Source: Aquirufa lenticrescens (GTDB lineage Bacteria; Bacteroidota; Bacteroidia; Cytophagales; Spirosomataceae). From it: a stretch of DNA of 64,000 bases. A program made the translations under genes and the position numbers. Shown here one piece after another: positions 7,747-17,175 of the stretch. The stretch spans positions 2,184,501-2,248,500 of the forward strand of contig NZ_CP049834.1 in the NCBI RefSeq assembly GCF_019916085.1. The letters are read 5' to 3'. The notes under the pieces are model-generated. The model was not told the DNA's origin and did not search any database. It saw only the letters and a program-made list of their open reading frames with translations. The first letter of the stretch is position 1. Each line of letters opens with the position of its first letter.

Positions 7747-10146
7747 TTAATTTTCTTCGTCCATTAAGCTGCGGCGTTGCTTCGCAGCCTGTTTAGTCGT
7801 TTTAAATCGGTAATTAAAGGTCAAATTAAGTGAAGTTAATCGCCCTTGGGATTCCCCACGAGTGTAAAAACCAGAACCATCTCTAGGTTCTAAGAAACGA
7901 GATTCATAGCGATTAATTCGGGAGCTAAATATATCTAAAATACTTAAACTTAGTGTTCCATTCCCTTTCATAATATCTTTTGAAGCAGATAAATCAGCCC
8001 AGGCGATATACCCTCTCGTTCCTTGCGGCGTTTGTTGCGGCGCTTCGTAATTTGCTCTCACTTGTAAATCCACTGCTCCTAATTTAATGCGGGAACTATG
8101 TCTAACAAACCAAGAATAGGTGTCTGCCTTAAAGGCTGCATTGATATTGGTAGCATCCGTAATCGCTCTAAATGCATTAAAGCTTAAATCTGCTTTGTAG
8201 GCTTTGGTAAAGTTATAGGAACTAGCAATTTCAATTCCCATCGACTGTTGATCACTTAAATTGACTGGTAATGTTTTTGCAAAACCTAAGGTATCAACGG
8301 TTCTGAATCGGTCGATTTTGCCAAAGGTTTGGCGGTAATAAAGGGACGAGCTAATACTTCCCTTATCAAAGTAACGTACGTTTCCTAAATCAAATGAATT
8401 GGTAAATTCCGGATTTAAATTGGGGTTTCCAGAGAAGAAATTTCGGTTATCAGAAAAAGTAACAAAGGGCGTTAAATCATTGTAGGTTGGACGTCTCACC
8501 CTTCTAGAATAGCTTAATTGAAAGGAATTGTCCGGAGTGATGGTATACGTAAAATGGGCACTAGGAAACAAATTTGCATAATTCCTTGGGTTCTTTTCCT
8601 TCGTTTCTTCTAGTTCCGTTTGGATATCAGTAGTCTCAGCTCTTAACCCGAATTGGTACGAAAACTGCTTCATTTTGTTTCCAAAAATCAGGTAGGCTGC
8701 CGAGATGTTTTCTTTATAATTAAATACGTTTTTCAAGCCAGGGATAATGGTAAATTGTCCTGATGGTTGTTGTTCTGTTACGATATAATCATTGATCATA
8801 TTCCTGAAACTGGTGCGAAGACCCATTTCGATTTTGGCATCTTTACCGATCGGATTAACATAGTCTGCTTGCAAAATCCATTGGCGTTCGAATTCGTCAT
8901 TTAAGGCTTTTTGTACCTTGTTAAGTTCAGGAAAAGCAGATCCATCGGGTTTCTTTCCGTTTTGAGTATAAGTTTGATCCGATCTTTCCCAATAATCTAA
9001 GTAGCGCAAATCGGCGCTAAATTCTTTTCCTTTTTTAGCAAAGTTTTTCTTGAAAGTGAGGGCATATTCTCCATTCGGTTCTGCCTCTTTTTCATCTTGT
9101 TGGCGATGCGTATCGCTGTACAAATTAAATAAATTTCCGCGGTAATCAAGGTAATTAAAGTCTGTAATGCGTTGAACGTCAGTTCTTCTGAAGATATAGG
9201 AGGCGGTTAAAATGGTTTTGTCATTGAAAAAATAATCCGCTCCACCTCTTACATTATTAACTAGGCCAGTGACATTATTAGACGAATGTTGTTCCAGATA
9301 ATTTGTCTGTTTTCCGGTGTAGACCTCTTGGTAGATACTTCCGCGGCCAGGTGTTCGTCTGTAGAATACCCCATAATTAATGAAGAAATTGAATTTATTC
9401 TTTCGGTAATTAACAATCGCCGTTCCTCCAAAATTCTCTGGATACCCCGTAGTCGTTTCTATGGCACCGTTGAAACCTTGGTTTTGGTTCTTTTTTAGCA
9501 CGATATTGATGATGCCTGCCATTCCTTCTGCCTCATAACGAGCCGAAGGATTCGTAATGATTTCGACTTTATCGATTAGGTTCCCTTGCAAAGATTGTAA
9601 ACCAGAGGATCCATTGATTCCGGCTAAAGTGGAGGGTTTGCCATCGATCAAAATCCGGACATTATCACTTCCTCTCAGTTTAATTGCCCCTTCTGGGTCC
9701 ACTTGTATGGAGGGTAAATTTCCTAATATTTCAGATGCTGTAGCCCCTTTATTCGCTAAATCCGTCCCCACATTAAAGATCCGCTTGTCGAGGTTGAGTT
9801 CCATGGAGGCTTTTTGGCCCTTCACCACTACCTCATTTAAGGTCTGATTACTTTCCTTGACGCTAATTGTTCCTAAATTAATGGAGCTTGTAAAGGACTG
9901 ATTAGCCATCTTCAAAGCTTCATATCCGATACTTTCTATCAGAAGATCATACGTTCCTGGTGCTACTTCGACTACAAATTTTCCCTTTTCATTCCCGATC
10001 GTTCCAGTAACTAGTGAAGTACCTTTAAAAAGACGAATGCTAGAAAATGGGACGTTCACTTCCCCTTGAATTTTAATTTTTGTTTGGGCAAATAAGCTGG
10101 AAACGCACAATAAGAGTAGTATCGGAAGAAGCCGAACGTTTTTCAT
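7747..10146 (-). CDS. TonB-dependent outer membrane receptor
   Basis: 799 aa with a Sec signal peptide (LLPILLLLCVSSLFAQ). The order is typical of Bacteroidota: an N-terminal carboxypeptidase-regulatory-like (CarbopepD_reg) beta domain at about 22-105, a TonB plug at about 110-220 (LNEVVVKGQ, then GNLPSIQVDPEGAIKLRGSDNVRILIDGKPS), and an outer-membrane beta-barrel ending in an aromatic-rich strand (LTSLNLTFNYRF). The barrel resembles the OMP_b-brl_3 family. The ligand is unknown. The gene precedes the lipoprotein dehydrogenase on the same strand and probably shares its transcript. There is no SusD partner, so this is not a classic polysaccharide utilisation locus. Confidence 0.9.
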   Translation of the reverse strand: MKNVRLLPILLLLCVSSLFAQTKIKIQGEVNVPFSSIRLFKGTSLVTGTIGNEKGKFVVEVAPGTYDLLIESIGYEALKMANQSFTSSINLGTISVKESNQTLNEVVVKGQKASMELNLDKRIFNVGTDLANKGATASEILGNLPSIQVDPEGAIKLRGSDNVRILIDGKPSTLAGINGSSGLQSLQGNLIDKVEIITNPSARYEAEGMAGIINIVLKKNQNQGFNGAIETTTGYPENFGGTAIVNYRKNKFNFFINYGVFYRRTPGRGSIYQEVYTGKQTNYLEQHSSNNVTGLVNNVRGGADYFFNDKTILTASYIFRRTDVQRITDFNYLDYRGNLFNLYSDTHRQQDEKEAEPNGEYALTFKKNFAKKGKEFSADLRYLDYWERSDQTYTQNGKKPDGSAFPELNKVQKALNDEFERQWILQADYVNPIGKDAKIEMGLRTSFRNMINDYIVTEQQPSGQFTIIPGLKNVFNYKENISAAYLIFGNKMKQFSYQFGLRAETTDIQTELEETKEKNPRNYANLFPSAHFTYTITPDNSFQLSYSRRVRRPTYNDLTPFVTFSDNRNFFSGNPNLNPEFTNSFDLGNVRYFDKGSISSSLYYRQTFGKIDRFRTVDTLGFAKTLPVNLSDQQSMGIEIASSYNFTKAYKADLSFNAFRAITDATNINAAFKADTYSWFVRHSSRIKLGAVDLQVRANYEAPQQTPQGTRGYIAWADLSASKDIMKGNGTLSLSILDIFSSRINRYESRFLEPRDGSGFYTRGESQGRLTSLNLTFNYRFKTTKQAAKQRRSLMDEEN

Positions 10147-10251
10147 ACAATAGGTTTAGAATAGTCTTGTAAGTTAGAAAGACAATTTTACATTGTTTAT
10201 ACCCTCCTGACCCGATTTTATTCTTATTTTTAGCAGATATATCAACCAGCT

Positions 10252-12363
10252 ATGAAAATATTCGTTACACTCTTTTTATTAACTATTTCTTTATTTTCGA
10301 AAGCCGATTCTTATCAGGCCCAAGCGAAACGCGTAACCATTCACCGAGACGAATGGGGCATTCCACATATCTATGGTAAAACGGATGCAGATGCTGTTTT
10401 TGGCTTGATGTACGCCCAGTGCGAGGATGATTTCGCTCGAGTGGAGATGAATTACATCGAGAAATTGGGACGAATGTCTGAAGTAAAAGGGGAAAAGGAA
10501 TTAGCTTATGACCTCTATATCAAATTGTTAATTGATGAGAAAGAGGCCAAAGCAGAATACAAAACCTCTCCTGTTTGGCTTAAAAAACTCTTGAACGCTT
10601 ACGCAGATGGAATTAATTACTATTTACAAAAACACCCCGAAGTTAAGCCTCGTTTAATCACCCATTTTGAACCTTGGTTTCCCCTGTTATGGACCGATGG
10701 ATCCATTGGAGCCATTTCTACTGGAGATGTGACTGAACAAGAAACAGCTTTGTTTTATGGTTTACCAGTTCAAGTCGCTAGTGTGAAATACCAAACTCCA
10801 GACGAAAAATTAACGGGTTCGAATGGTTTCGCGGTAGGCCCTGCCCTCTCTAAATCCGGTCATTCTTTACTCTATATTAATCCGCACGTGACCTTTTATT
10901 TCCGTCCCGAAGTACACGTAGAAAGCGAAGAAGGTTTGTCGGTATATGGAGCGGTGACTTGGGGTCAATTCTTTGTTTATCAGGGATTTAATCCCTACAA
11001 TGGTTGGATGCACACCTCTTCTGAAGTCGATGTAGCGGATGCCTATGTAGAGACAACACGCTCGCGGAATGGACGGGTGGAATACTTGCTAGATGGCAAA
11101 TGGATTCCTTTTCAAACGAAAATAATCACCTTGGGTTCACGAAAAATCAAGGCCTATTTTAACCACCGCGGTCCAGTTCTAGCCGCCAGAAATGGGAAAT
11201 GGATTTCCGTTCGTTCGTACAATAGAGCTCGAAAAAGCTTAATGCAAAGTTGGTTGCGCACGAAAACAAAAGGATTAGCTGATTATAAACGCGTCATGGA
11301 CATGAGGGCGAATACCTCGAACAATACCGTTTATGCTGACAATAAGGGTAATATCGCTTATTGGCACGGTAATTACGTTCCGCGTAGGGACAGCTCAAAA
11401 GACTGGGGCGTACCCCAAGACGGTTCTTCAAGTAAGATCGATTGGAAAGGACTTCATTCTGTTGAAGAAATCGTTCACGTATATAATCCTACTTCTGGTT
11501 GGATTCAAAATTGCAATTCAACTCCTTTTACTGTCTCAGGAACTTCGAGTCCATTACGTGCAAATTATCCCGTTTATATGGCGCCAGACGGGGAAAATTT
11601 CCGAGATCGCAATGCGGTTCGTTTGTTCTCACAGACCGGTAAATTGGATTTACAGGGTTTGATTGGATTAGGATACGATCGCCGATTGATGGCTTTCGAA
11701 ACTTTAGTTCCAGCACTTATAGATGCAGCAGGCCATGAATCAGATTTGTCAGAGGTGGTTCAAGAATTGAAAAAATGGGATTATAATGCGTCGTCCAGTT
11801 CAATTGCCCAAACTATCGCCATTCGTTGGGGACTGAAGATTATGCCTAAAATTCCTAAGCCCAAGCAATTTGGGGGAGAAACGGAGGTCGTTCAAAATAT
11901 GGAAGACTATGCGAAAACGGGAGCTAAATCTGAAATGGTTCAAGCCCTACGAGAGGTTTTAGCGGAATTGAATAGAGATTTTGGTACTTGGCGGGTTGCC
12001 TGGGGCGAATTAAACCGCTTCCAACGTATTTCGAATGGTGACGCCTTGCAAATGGATGATTCGAAAGCGAGTTTTCCAGTGCCTTTTACCTCTTCCGCTT
12101 GGGGCCAACTACCCTCTTACACGAGTCGATCGATTCAAGGATCGAAAAAGTGGTATGGGGTAAATGGCAATAGTTTTATTGCGGCGGTGGAATTTGGCCC
12201 TAAAATTAAGGCCTATTCTCTGCTAGCAGGTGGTCAAAATGGTAGCCCTAATTCCCCTCACTTCTTCGATCAAGGTCAAATGTATGCGGAAGGGAAATTT
12301 AAGGATATTTATTTTTATAAAAGTGATGTTTTGAAGCACGCGGTCGCTTCCTATCATCCTTAA
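10252..12363 (+). CDS. Penicillin acylase family N-terminal nucleophile hydrolase (secreted)
   Basis: 703 aa with a signal peptide (FVTLFLLTISLFSKADS). This family is made as a precursor that self-cleaves to expose a serine as the first residue of the beta chain. The expected Gly-Ser-Asn junction is present in TGSNGFAVGPALSKSGHSLLYINPH, with Ser190 as the predicted nucleophile. The alpha-chain start VTIHRDEWGIPHIYGKTDADAVFGLMYAQCEDDFARVE is also typical of the family. The substrate could be acyl-homoserine lactones, aminoacyl-amides or other N-acyl compounds; sequence alone does not say. It is divergent from the TonB receptor across a 105-base spacer and 32 bases before the histidine kinase gene. 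Confidence 0.88.
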   Translation: MKIFVTLFLLTISLFSKADSYQAQAKRVTIHRDEWGIPHIYGKTDADAVFGLMYAQCEDDFARVEMNYIEKLGRMSEVKGEKELAYDLYIKLLIDEKEAKAEYKTSPVWLKKLLNAYADGINYYLQKHPEVKPRLITHFEPWFPLLWTDGSIGAISTGDVTEQETALFYGLPVQVASVKYQTPDEKLTGSNGFAVGPALSKSGHSLLYINPHVTFYFRPEVHVESEEGLSVYGAVTWGQFFVYQGFNPYNGWMHTSSEVDVADAYVETTRSRNGRVEYLLDGKWIPFQTKIITLGSRKIKAYFNHRGPVLAARNGKWISVRSYNRARKSLMQSWLRTKTKGLADYKRVMDMRANTSNNTVYADNKGNIAYWHGNYVPRRDSSKDWGVPQDGSSSKIDWKGLHSVEEIVHVYNPTSGWIQNCNSTPFTVSGTSSPLRANYPVYMAPDGENFRDRNAVRLFSQTGKLDLQGLIGLGYDRRLMAFETLVPALIDAAGHESDLSEVVQELKKWDYNASSSSIAQTIAIRWGLKIMPKIPKPKQFGGETEVVQNMEDYAKTGAKSEMVQALREVLAELNRDFGTWRVAWGELNRFQRISNGDALQMDDSKASFPVPFTSSAWGQLPSYTSRSIQGSKKWYGVNGNSFIAAVEFGPKIKAYSLLAGGQNGSPNSPHFFDQGQMYAEGKFKDIYFYKSDVLKHAVASYHP

Positions 12364-12395
12364 AATTTGTTATATTTAAACTTACGTTTTCACAA

Positions 12396-13601
12396 ATGCC
12401 AAATCAAATACAAGCCGGATTCGAGTTTGAAGCTATCTTCCAAGAGGCGGCTATTGGTATTATTGTGACGAATTCGCAATTTGAAATTATCCTTTCGAAT
12501 CGTTTTGCGGATAAATTATTTGGGTACGATACGTCAGAGTTATTGGGTGAAAATATTTCCTTATTGATTCCGAACCATTTAAAGGATCGGCATCAGGGTC
12601 ATTTGGAAAATTTAGGTCATGAAAAACCCATTTCTCGTCCCATGGGTATTGGTTTAGATTTAAAGGCCAAAAGAAAGGACGGTTCCTTATTCCCTATCGA
12701 GATTTCCTTAAGTCACTTTAAAGCCAGCGATAGCATGCATTACATCGCATTCGTGAGTGATGTGACTTTAAAGCGTAAAGTCGAGATGGAGTTGATATTA
12801 AAGAATCAGCAGATCAATCAACTAAATGAGACTTTAGAACAAGAAGTAGCGGCTAGAACACAGGCTTTACAAAATACCTTGGACAAGTTAGAGGTCAATG
12901 CAAAAGAGCTTGAAATTTCCTTAGAAAAGGAAAAGGTGTTAGGGGATTTGAAAACCCGCTTTGTCTCGATGGCTTCCCACGAATTTAGAACGCCATTGAC
13001 GTCTATCTTGGGTTCCGCTACGCTGATTGAAAAATATGTTAAAGCAGAAGATCAGCCTAAAAGAGAACAACATATTAACCGCATTAAGTCCTCTGTCAGT
13101 CATTTGACGGAGATTTTAGAGGAGTTTTTATCGGTAGGTAAATTAGAAGATGGGAAATTAGAAATTCATCCAACTGAGTTTTCTATACAGGACTTTTTAC
13201 AAGATATTCTAACTGACTTTAGTACCTATCAGCAGGCTATTTACCTGGAATTGGACGATGATTTCAGTTGTGTTCAAGATGCCTCCATTCTACGTAAAGT
13301 TATTTTTAATGGTTTGTCTAATGCCTTGAAATTCTCACAGAAAGAAATCATCCTGAAAGTGGAGAAACAAGCGAATCAAGTTTTAATTACCATTATTGAT
13401 CAAGGAATTGGCATCAGTGAGGAGGACCAAAAGCATTTATTCGAACGCTTTTTCCGTGGAGGAAATGCCACGGTTATTCAAGGAACGGGGTTAGGATTGC
13501 ACCTGGTGGATCGCTATATGCGTTTATTAGGGGGTAAAGTGGAAATTAAGAGTGAATTAAATAAAGGAACTGAACTACAAATTCAGTTTCCTGTGAAATA
13601 A
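12396..13601 (+). CDS. Soluble PAS-domain sensor histidine kinase
   Basis: 401 aa with no membrane segment, so the sensor is cytoplasmic. Residues about 10-125 are a PAS domain (FQEAAIGIIVTNSQFEIILSN). A coiled coil spans about 128-185 (LNETLEQEVAARTQALQNTL). The HisKA domain carries the phospho-acceptor His195 in MASHEFRTPLTSILGS. The ATPase domain shows N, G1 and G2 boxes (NGLSNALKFS, DQGIGIS, GTGLGLHL). It ends 4 bases before a receiver-CRP regulator gene, its obvious partner. The PAS domain has no cysteine or histidine pattern that lets me call heme or Fe-S, so the signal (redox, oxygen or other) is open. The position next to the cbb3 cluster suggests respiratory control. Confidence 0.9.
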   Translation: MPNQIQAGFEFEAIFQEAAIGIIVTNSQFEIILSNRFADKLFGYDTSELLGENISLLIPNHLKDRHQGHLENLGHEKPISRPMGIGLDLKAKRKDGSLFPIEISLSHFKASDSMHYIAFVSDVTLKRKVEMELILKNQQINQLNETLEQEVAARTQALQNTLDKLEVNAKELEISLEKEKVLGDLKTRFVSMASHEFRTPLTSILGSATLIEKYVKAEDQPKREQHINRIKSSVSHLTEILEEFLSVGKLEDGKLEIHPTEFSIQDFLQDILTDFSTYQQAIYLELDDDFSCVQDASILRKVIFNGLSNALKFSQKEIILKVEKQANQVLITIIDQGIGISEEDQKHLFERFFRGGNATVIQGTGLGLHLVDRYMRLLGGKVEIKSELNKGTELQIQFPVK

Positions 13602-13605
13602 TAGT

Positions 13606-14661
13606 ATGGGAAAGCGCCTATTAATTATTGAAGACAGTGTGGATATTCGGGAGAATACGGCAGAGCTGTTGGAATTATCTGGATTTGCAGTGGAGACCGC
13701 TTCAGATGGTTTGGAAGGTGTACGATTAGCGCGTACATGGAATCCTGATTTAGTCATTTGCGATATTATGATGCCTAATTTGGATGGATTTGGTGTTTTA
13801 CAAGTCTTCTCCAGTCAACCAGAATTAGCTTCTATTCCCTTTATCTTCTTGACGGCTAAAACCGATCGGGCGGATATGCGCAAGGGTATGGAAATGGGGG
13901 CTGATGATTATTTGACTAAACCCTTCCAAGAAGTGGAATTATTGAAAGCCATCGATGCTCGTTTAAAGAAAGCAAAAACGATTACACCGGTTGTAGAATC
14001 GATTTCAGATGTTGCTGCGGTACACGAGGCTTTGGCGTTCTTAGATTTACCTACATGGGAAGGTGAAAAGAAAGTACAAACTCACGCGAAAAAACAGGTG
14101 ATTTATGCGGAAGGAGATCATCCGATTCGTTTGTATTATTTGGCCAAAGGAAAAGTGAAAGCCTATCACACGAACAAGGATGGCAAGTATTTCATTACTT
14201 CGTTTATTCAGGAAGGGGAATTTTTCGGCTTTGTCGACATCTTAGAAAACCAATCTTATCGCGAAAGTGCAGAAGCCTTAGAAGAATCCGTAATCATCAG
14301 TGTCTCAGCTGTCGATTTTCAGCAACGATTAAAAGAAAACATTCACTTAGAAGTCTTTTTTAGAAAAGCTTTGACCAGCTATTTGTTGAAAAACGAAAAG
14401 CTGATGGTCGAAATGGCTTACCAAAGTTTACGCATGCGGGTGGCGATGGTTTTAGTCGAATTAGCACAAACTTACGGGACTTCTATGTCCGAACCTTTGG
14501 TGATTAAACTATCACGTGAAGATCTTGCTTCTCGCGTGGGAACAGCTACGGAATCGGTGATTCGAACTTTGAGTGACTTTAAGAAGGAAGGATACTTAGA
14601 TGTAAAAGGAGGCGAAATGACCTTGAAAAATATCGAAGGTCTAGCTAAGCTTAAATACTAA
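13606..14661 (+). CDS. Response regulator with receiver domain fused to CRP/FNR-type DNA-binding module
   Basis: 351 aa in three parts. A receiver domain (1-120) has Glu9/Asp10, phospho-acceptor Asp53 in VICDIMMPNLDG and Lys105 in DYLTKPF. A cyclic-nucleotide-binding-like beta-roll (about 150-260) follows, then a CRP-type winged helix-turn-helix (about 285-345, with LSREDLASRVGTATESVIRTLSDFKKEG). No FNR-type cysteine cluster is visible at the start of the CRP part. It is therefore a DNA-binding regulator that could be gated by phosphorylation from the kinase encoded just upstream, and perhaps by a small ligand. Its last 11 bases overlap the end of the convergent TauE/SafE gene of the cbb3 cluster. 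The target is probably that cluster (inference from position). Confidence 0.88.
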   Translation: MGKRLLIIEDSVDIRENTAELLELSGFAVETASDGLEGVRLARTWNPDLVICDIMMPNLDGFGVLQVFSSQPELASIPFIFLTAKTDRADMRKGMEMGADDYLTKPFQEVELLKAIDARLKKAKTITPVVESISDVAAVHEALAFLDLPTWEGEKKVQTHAKKQVIYAEGDHPIRLYYLAKGKVKAYHTNKDGKYFITSFIQEGEFFGFVDILENQSYRESAEALEESVIISVSAVDFQQRLKENIHLEVFFRKALTSYLLKNEKLMVEMAYQSLRMRVAMVLVELAQTYGTSMSEPLVIKLSREDLASRVGTATESVIRTLSDFKKEGYLDVKGGEMTLKNIEGLAKLKY

Positions 14662-15316
14662 AGGGGTGGCAGATAATCGGACTAAGACTCGAATGGGCTA
14701 AGTAGTCAGAATAGGCCATTCCGATGCCCCAAGCTCCCCTAAATAGTAGTATTCCTGCTACGAACCATCCTAGGTATTGAAATATCGGCTGTTTCTTTAA
14801 TTTGGAAGACCCCCAAATATATAGCTGAAGCGCTGGTAAGGTCGCTATGCCTAATATCACCATACTAAAAGCTCCATATAAGGGTTTTGGTTGAATTAAG
14901 GCTACACTTAAACCGGCTACCACGAGACCACAAGGTAAAAGTCCATTGGCCATTCCTAAGATAAAATAGCCACTGGGGCCCATTTTAGCCCCTATTTTCT
15001 GTAATTTTTTCCCAATCGATTGATGTAAAAAAGACAGAGGCCCCTCTCCTATGTTTTGGCTAATAATTAGGAGTATAAAAACACCTGCCAATACATAATA
15101 ATAAGACCATAGATTGGGAAATAGCCAAATGGATCCTATTCCAGCTACAAAATAACCCAGCGCACCATATATGAAAATGCGTCCAAGTGGATAAAGCAGC
15201 ATCCTAGCAGGTGATTTCCCGCGCGCATTAATTTGAGCCACAATGGGTCCACACATCGCAAAGCAATGCCAGCTTCCGGCTAAACCGATGAGAAAAGTAT
15301 AATACCAAGTATGCAT
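14651..15316 (-). CDS. TauE/SafE-family membrane protein of the cbb3 oxidase cluster (probable copper/heavy-metal transport)
   Basis: 221 aa with about six membrane helices. The N-terminus carries a conserved metal-binding-like motif, WHCFAMCGP (residues 17-25), that marks the DsbD-like/SafE branch found beside cbb3 oxidase genes in Bacteroidota. Databases often label such proteins sulfite exporters. The Cys/His/Met motif and the setting suggest instead metal transport or oxidase maturation (inference). It overlaps the ccoH stop by one base and is the last gene of the cluster. Its 3' end overlaps the convergent regulator gene by 11 bases. Confidence 0.75.
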   Translation of the reverse strand: MHTWYYTFLIGLAGSWHCFAMCGPIVAQINARGKSPARMLLYPLGRIFIYGALGYFVAGIGSIWLFPNLWSYYYVLAGVFILLIISQNIGEGPLSFLHQSIGKKLQKIGAKMGPSGYFILGMANGLLPCGLVVAGLSVALIQPKPLYGAFSMVILGIATLPALQLYIWGSSKLKKQPIFQYLGWFVAGILLFRGAWGIGMAYSDYLAHSSLSPIICHPFSI

Positions 15317-15762
15317 TAAGGAATTTGAATTCGCTGTTCTTCGATGTAGCTTTTGCCGTCTTTCTCCCAGCTTAAACTAACATTCCATGGACCTTTAACT
15401 AAAAAGGGCGTATGGATGAGTGCTAGGCCAGTCGAATCGGCAGAAACACTAAGTGTTTTATCTAAATTGGCATTGGATGGTCGGTAAAAAACTAAACTAC
15501 CTGTTGAAATGGAAGTTGGGAACTGAATTTTGGCTTGTTGAAAATCCGCTGAAAATTCCAAACTGGCCTTAGTTGTTAATGCCGCCGTTTGTTCCCGCTC
15601 ATTGATTTTCCGTTGAAATGCCTGACCATCTGCATAGTAGTTCTTGCCCACTAATTCGATGGATTCTTTGGACATATTCACATAAAAATACGCCATAAAT
15701 GCTCCAAAAAGTACAAAGGTGACAATGATGCCATGTCCCCAATTAAAGCTAAATTTATTCAT
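15316..15762 (-). CDS. ccoH: FixH/CcoH-family cbb3 oxidase assembly protein
   Basis: 148 aa from ATG 15762. A longer frame exists upstream but lies inside ccoG; the chosen ATG overlaps the ccoG stop (ATGAATAA), a typical coupled start. There is one N-terminal membrane helix (HGIIVTFVLFGAFMAYFYVN) and a periplasmic FixH-like beta domain including YYADGQAFQRKINEREQ. CcoH interacts with cbb3 subunits during assembly and stabilises CcoP in studied bacteria. The position between ccoG and the SafE-like gene supports the call. Confidence 0.85.
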   Translation of the reverse strand: MNKFSFNWGHGIIVTFVLFGAFMAYFYVNMSKESIELVGKNYYADGQAFQRKINEREQTAALTTKASLEFSADFQQAKIQFPTSISTGSLVFYRPSNANLDKTLSVSADSTGLALIHTPFLVKGPWNVSLSWEKDGKSYIEEQRIQIP

Positions 15763-17140
15763 CTGGTTGTATAAAACTTGTTTTGATAATCTCTTCTTTT
15801 CCACTTGTTTCGGTAATTTGTACCGGAACCTTTTCCCCATTCTTCCATTTACCTAGTTTGATTTTCAGGAAGAACTCCCCTTTTGCCATTTTTCCCGGGT
15901 TGACTAAATTAATAGGTTTTCCCACCCAAACAATCTTAAAGGGCTCAGGCGCCTCTATTCTGAAGCTTTGCTTTTCCATCGACTTGTTCAAAACCTCCAT
16001 TTGGTATAAATTACTTACCTCATGAGTCTTTTCATCCACCTGGAAAATCATCCCGGGCGTACGAAGCAGTGTAGTTTCAAAATTAGTCCGTGTGACTAAC
16101 ATATAACCTAAGCCCGCGATGATCAAGGCCAAAACAGTGCTATATGCCCCAATTCGTAAGGTGAACTTGAGTTTTTGTCCTGCATTTACCCCATTCAAAG
16201 AATCGTAGCGAATTAAACCGGTAGGTTGGTGGGTCTTTTCCATCACCCTATCACACGCATCAATACAGGCCGTGCATCCAATGCATTCTAATTGATTACT
16301 CCCATTTCGGATATCAATTCCGGTAGGACAAACGCGTACACACCAATGGCAATCGATGCAGGCGCCTTTATCTTCCCCTTTTCCGCGCGGTTCTCCCCGC
16401 TTATAATCATATTGAACTAAAATCGAATTGTTATCCAATAATACGCCTTGTAAACGACCATAGGGGCAAATTACCATGCATACCATCTCCCTAAACCGTG
16501 CAAATACAAAGTAAAAGACCGCTGTAAAAATTAAAATGGCGACTAACCCCACCACGTGATCCATGGGAGATTCTGTAACTAATTTGAGCCATTCCTTTTT
16601 GCTGATGATATACATCAAAAAGGTGTTCGCAATAGCGAATGACAAGAGAACGAACAAGGTATGCTTAGTTCCTCTTTTCAAGATCTTCTCGGTATTCCAA
16701 GGGGATTCGGCTAGTTTTCTTTGAGCTTTATCATCTCCCTCTATCCAGTATTCAATCTTCCGAAATAACATTTCCATGAAGATGGTCTGCGGGCAAGCCC
16801 AGCCACACCAGATGCGACCAAATAATACGGTAAATAAACTGACAAATAAAAGGAATGCGACAAGTCCTAAGGCTACTAAATGGAAGTCCTGTGGAAAAAA
16901 CGGCACACCCCAAAAGATAAATTTCCGTTCTAACACATTAAATAGGAAGATGGGATTCCCTTTGTATTCGATCCAAGGTAAACCGAATAATAGCGTTAAT
17001 AAAAGGTAGGAGAAATACGTTCTTAGGCGATAGAATTGACCGATAATGCGACCGGGATAGATCCAAAGGCGTTTCCCGTCCTTAGTCTGATTGTACAGAT
17101 GGTTCCGGTAATCATCATTATCTAAATTGAATTGTGACAT
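15755..17140 (-). CDS. ccoG: Cytochrome c oxidase accessory protein CcoG (FixG/RdxA), polyferredoxin
   Basis: 461 aa from ATG 17140 (MSQFNLDNDDYRN); longer in-frame starts would read through the terminator hairpin just upstream. The protein has several N-terminal membrane helices, WCGWACPQTIFMEMLFRK and the MVCMVICPYGR segment. It then has two 4Fe-4S clusters (CIDCHWCVRVCPTGIDI and CIGCTACIDACDRVM), another helix and a C-terminal immunoglobulin-like FixG_C domain. CcoG reduces Cu(II) to Cu(I) for insertion into cbb3 oxidase in studied bacteria. The hairpin and T7 tract end directly at its ATG, so translation starts from an unusual leader. Confidence 0.92.
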   Translation of the reverse strand: MSQFNLDNDDYRNHLYNQTKDGKRLWIYPGRIIGQFYRLRTYFSYLLLTLLFGLPWIEYKGNPIFLFNVLERKFIFWGVPFFPQDFHLVALGLVAFLLFVSLFTVLFGRIWCGWACPQTIFMEMLFRKIEYWIEGDDKAQRKLAESPWNTEKILKRGTKHTLFVLLSFAIANTFLMYIISKKEWLKLVTESPMDHVVGLVAILIFTAVFYFVFARFREMVCMVICPYGRLQGVLLDNNSILVQYDYKRGEPRGKGEDKGACIDCHWCVRVCPTGIDIRNGSNQLECIGCTACIDACDRVMEKTHQPTGLIRYDSLNGVNAGQKLKFTLRIGAYSTVLALIIAGLGYMLVTRTNFETTLLRTPGMIFQVDEKTHEVSNLYQMEVLNKSMEKQSFRIEAPEPFKIVWVGKPINLVNPGKMAKGEFFLKIKLGKWKNGEKVPVQITETSGKEEIIKTSFIQPDE

Positions 17141-17167
17141 AAAAAAAGAGGGTCCGTTGCCGGACCC
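17141..17167 (-). terminator. Intrinsic terminator/attenuator between DUF2892 gene and ccoG
   Basis: On the minus strand GGGTCCG-GCAA-CGGACCC (17167 to 17150) forms a perfect 7-bp stem with a GNRA-like loop, followed by TCTTTTTTT running directly into the ccoG ATG. A GC stem plus a U tract is a textbook rho-independent terminator. It sits inside an otherwise tightly packed cluster, so it probably reduces read-through from ccoNOQP into ccoG-ccoH-TauE. Confidence 0.82.
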
Positions 17168-17175
17168 CTTTAAGA

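Noticed and set aside
14651-15316. Sulfite exporter function for the TauE/SafE-like gene
   Set aside because: The HCFAMCGP motif and location in the cbb3 cluster point to metal handling or oxidase assembly; no sulfur-metabolism gene is nearby.
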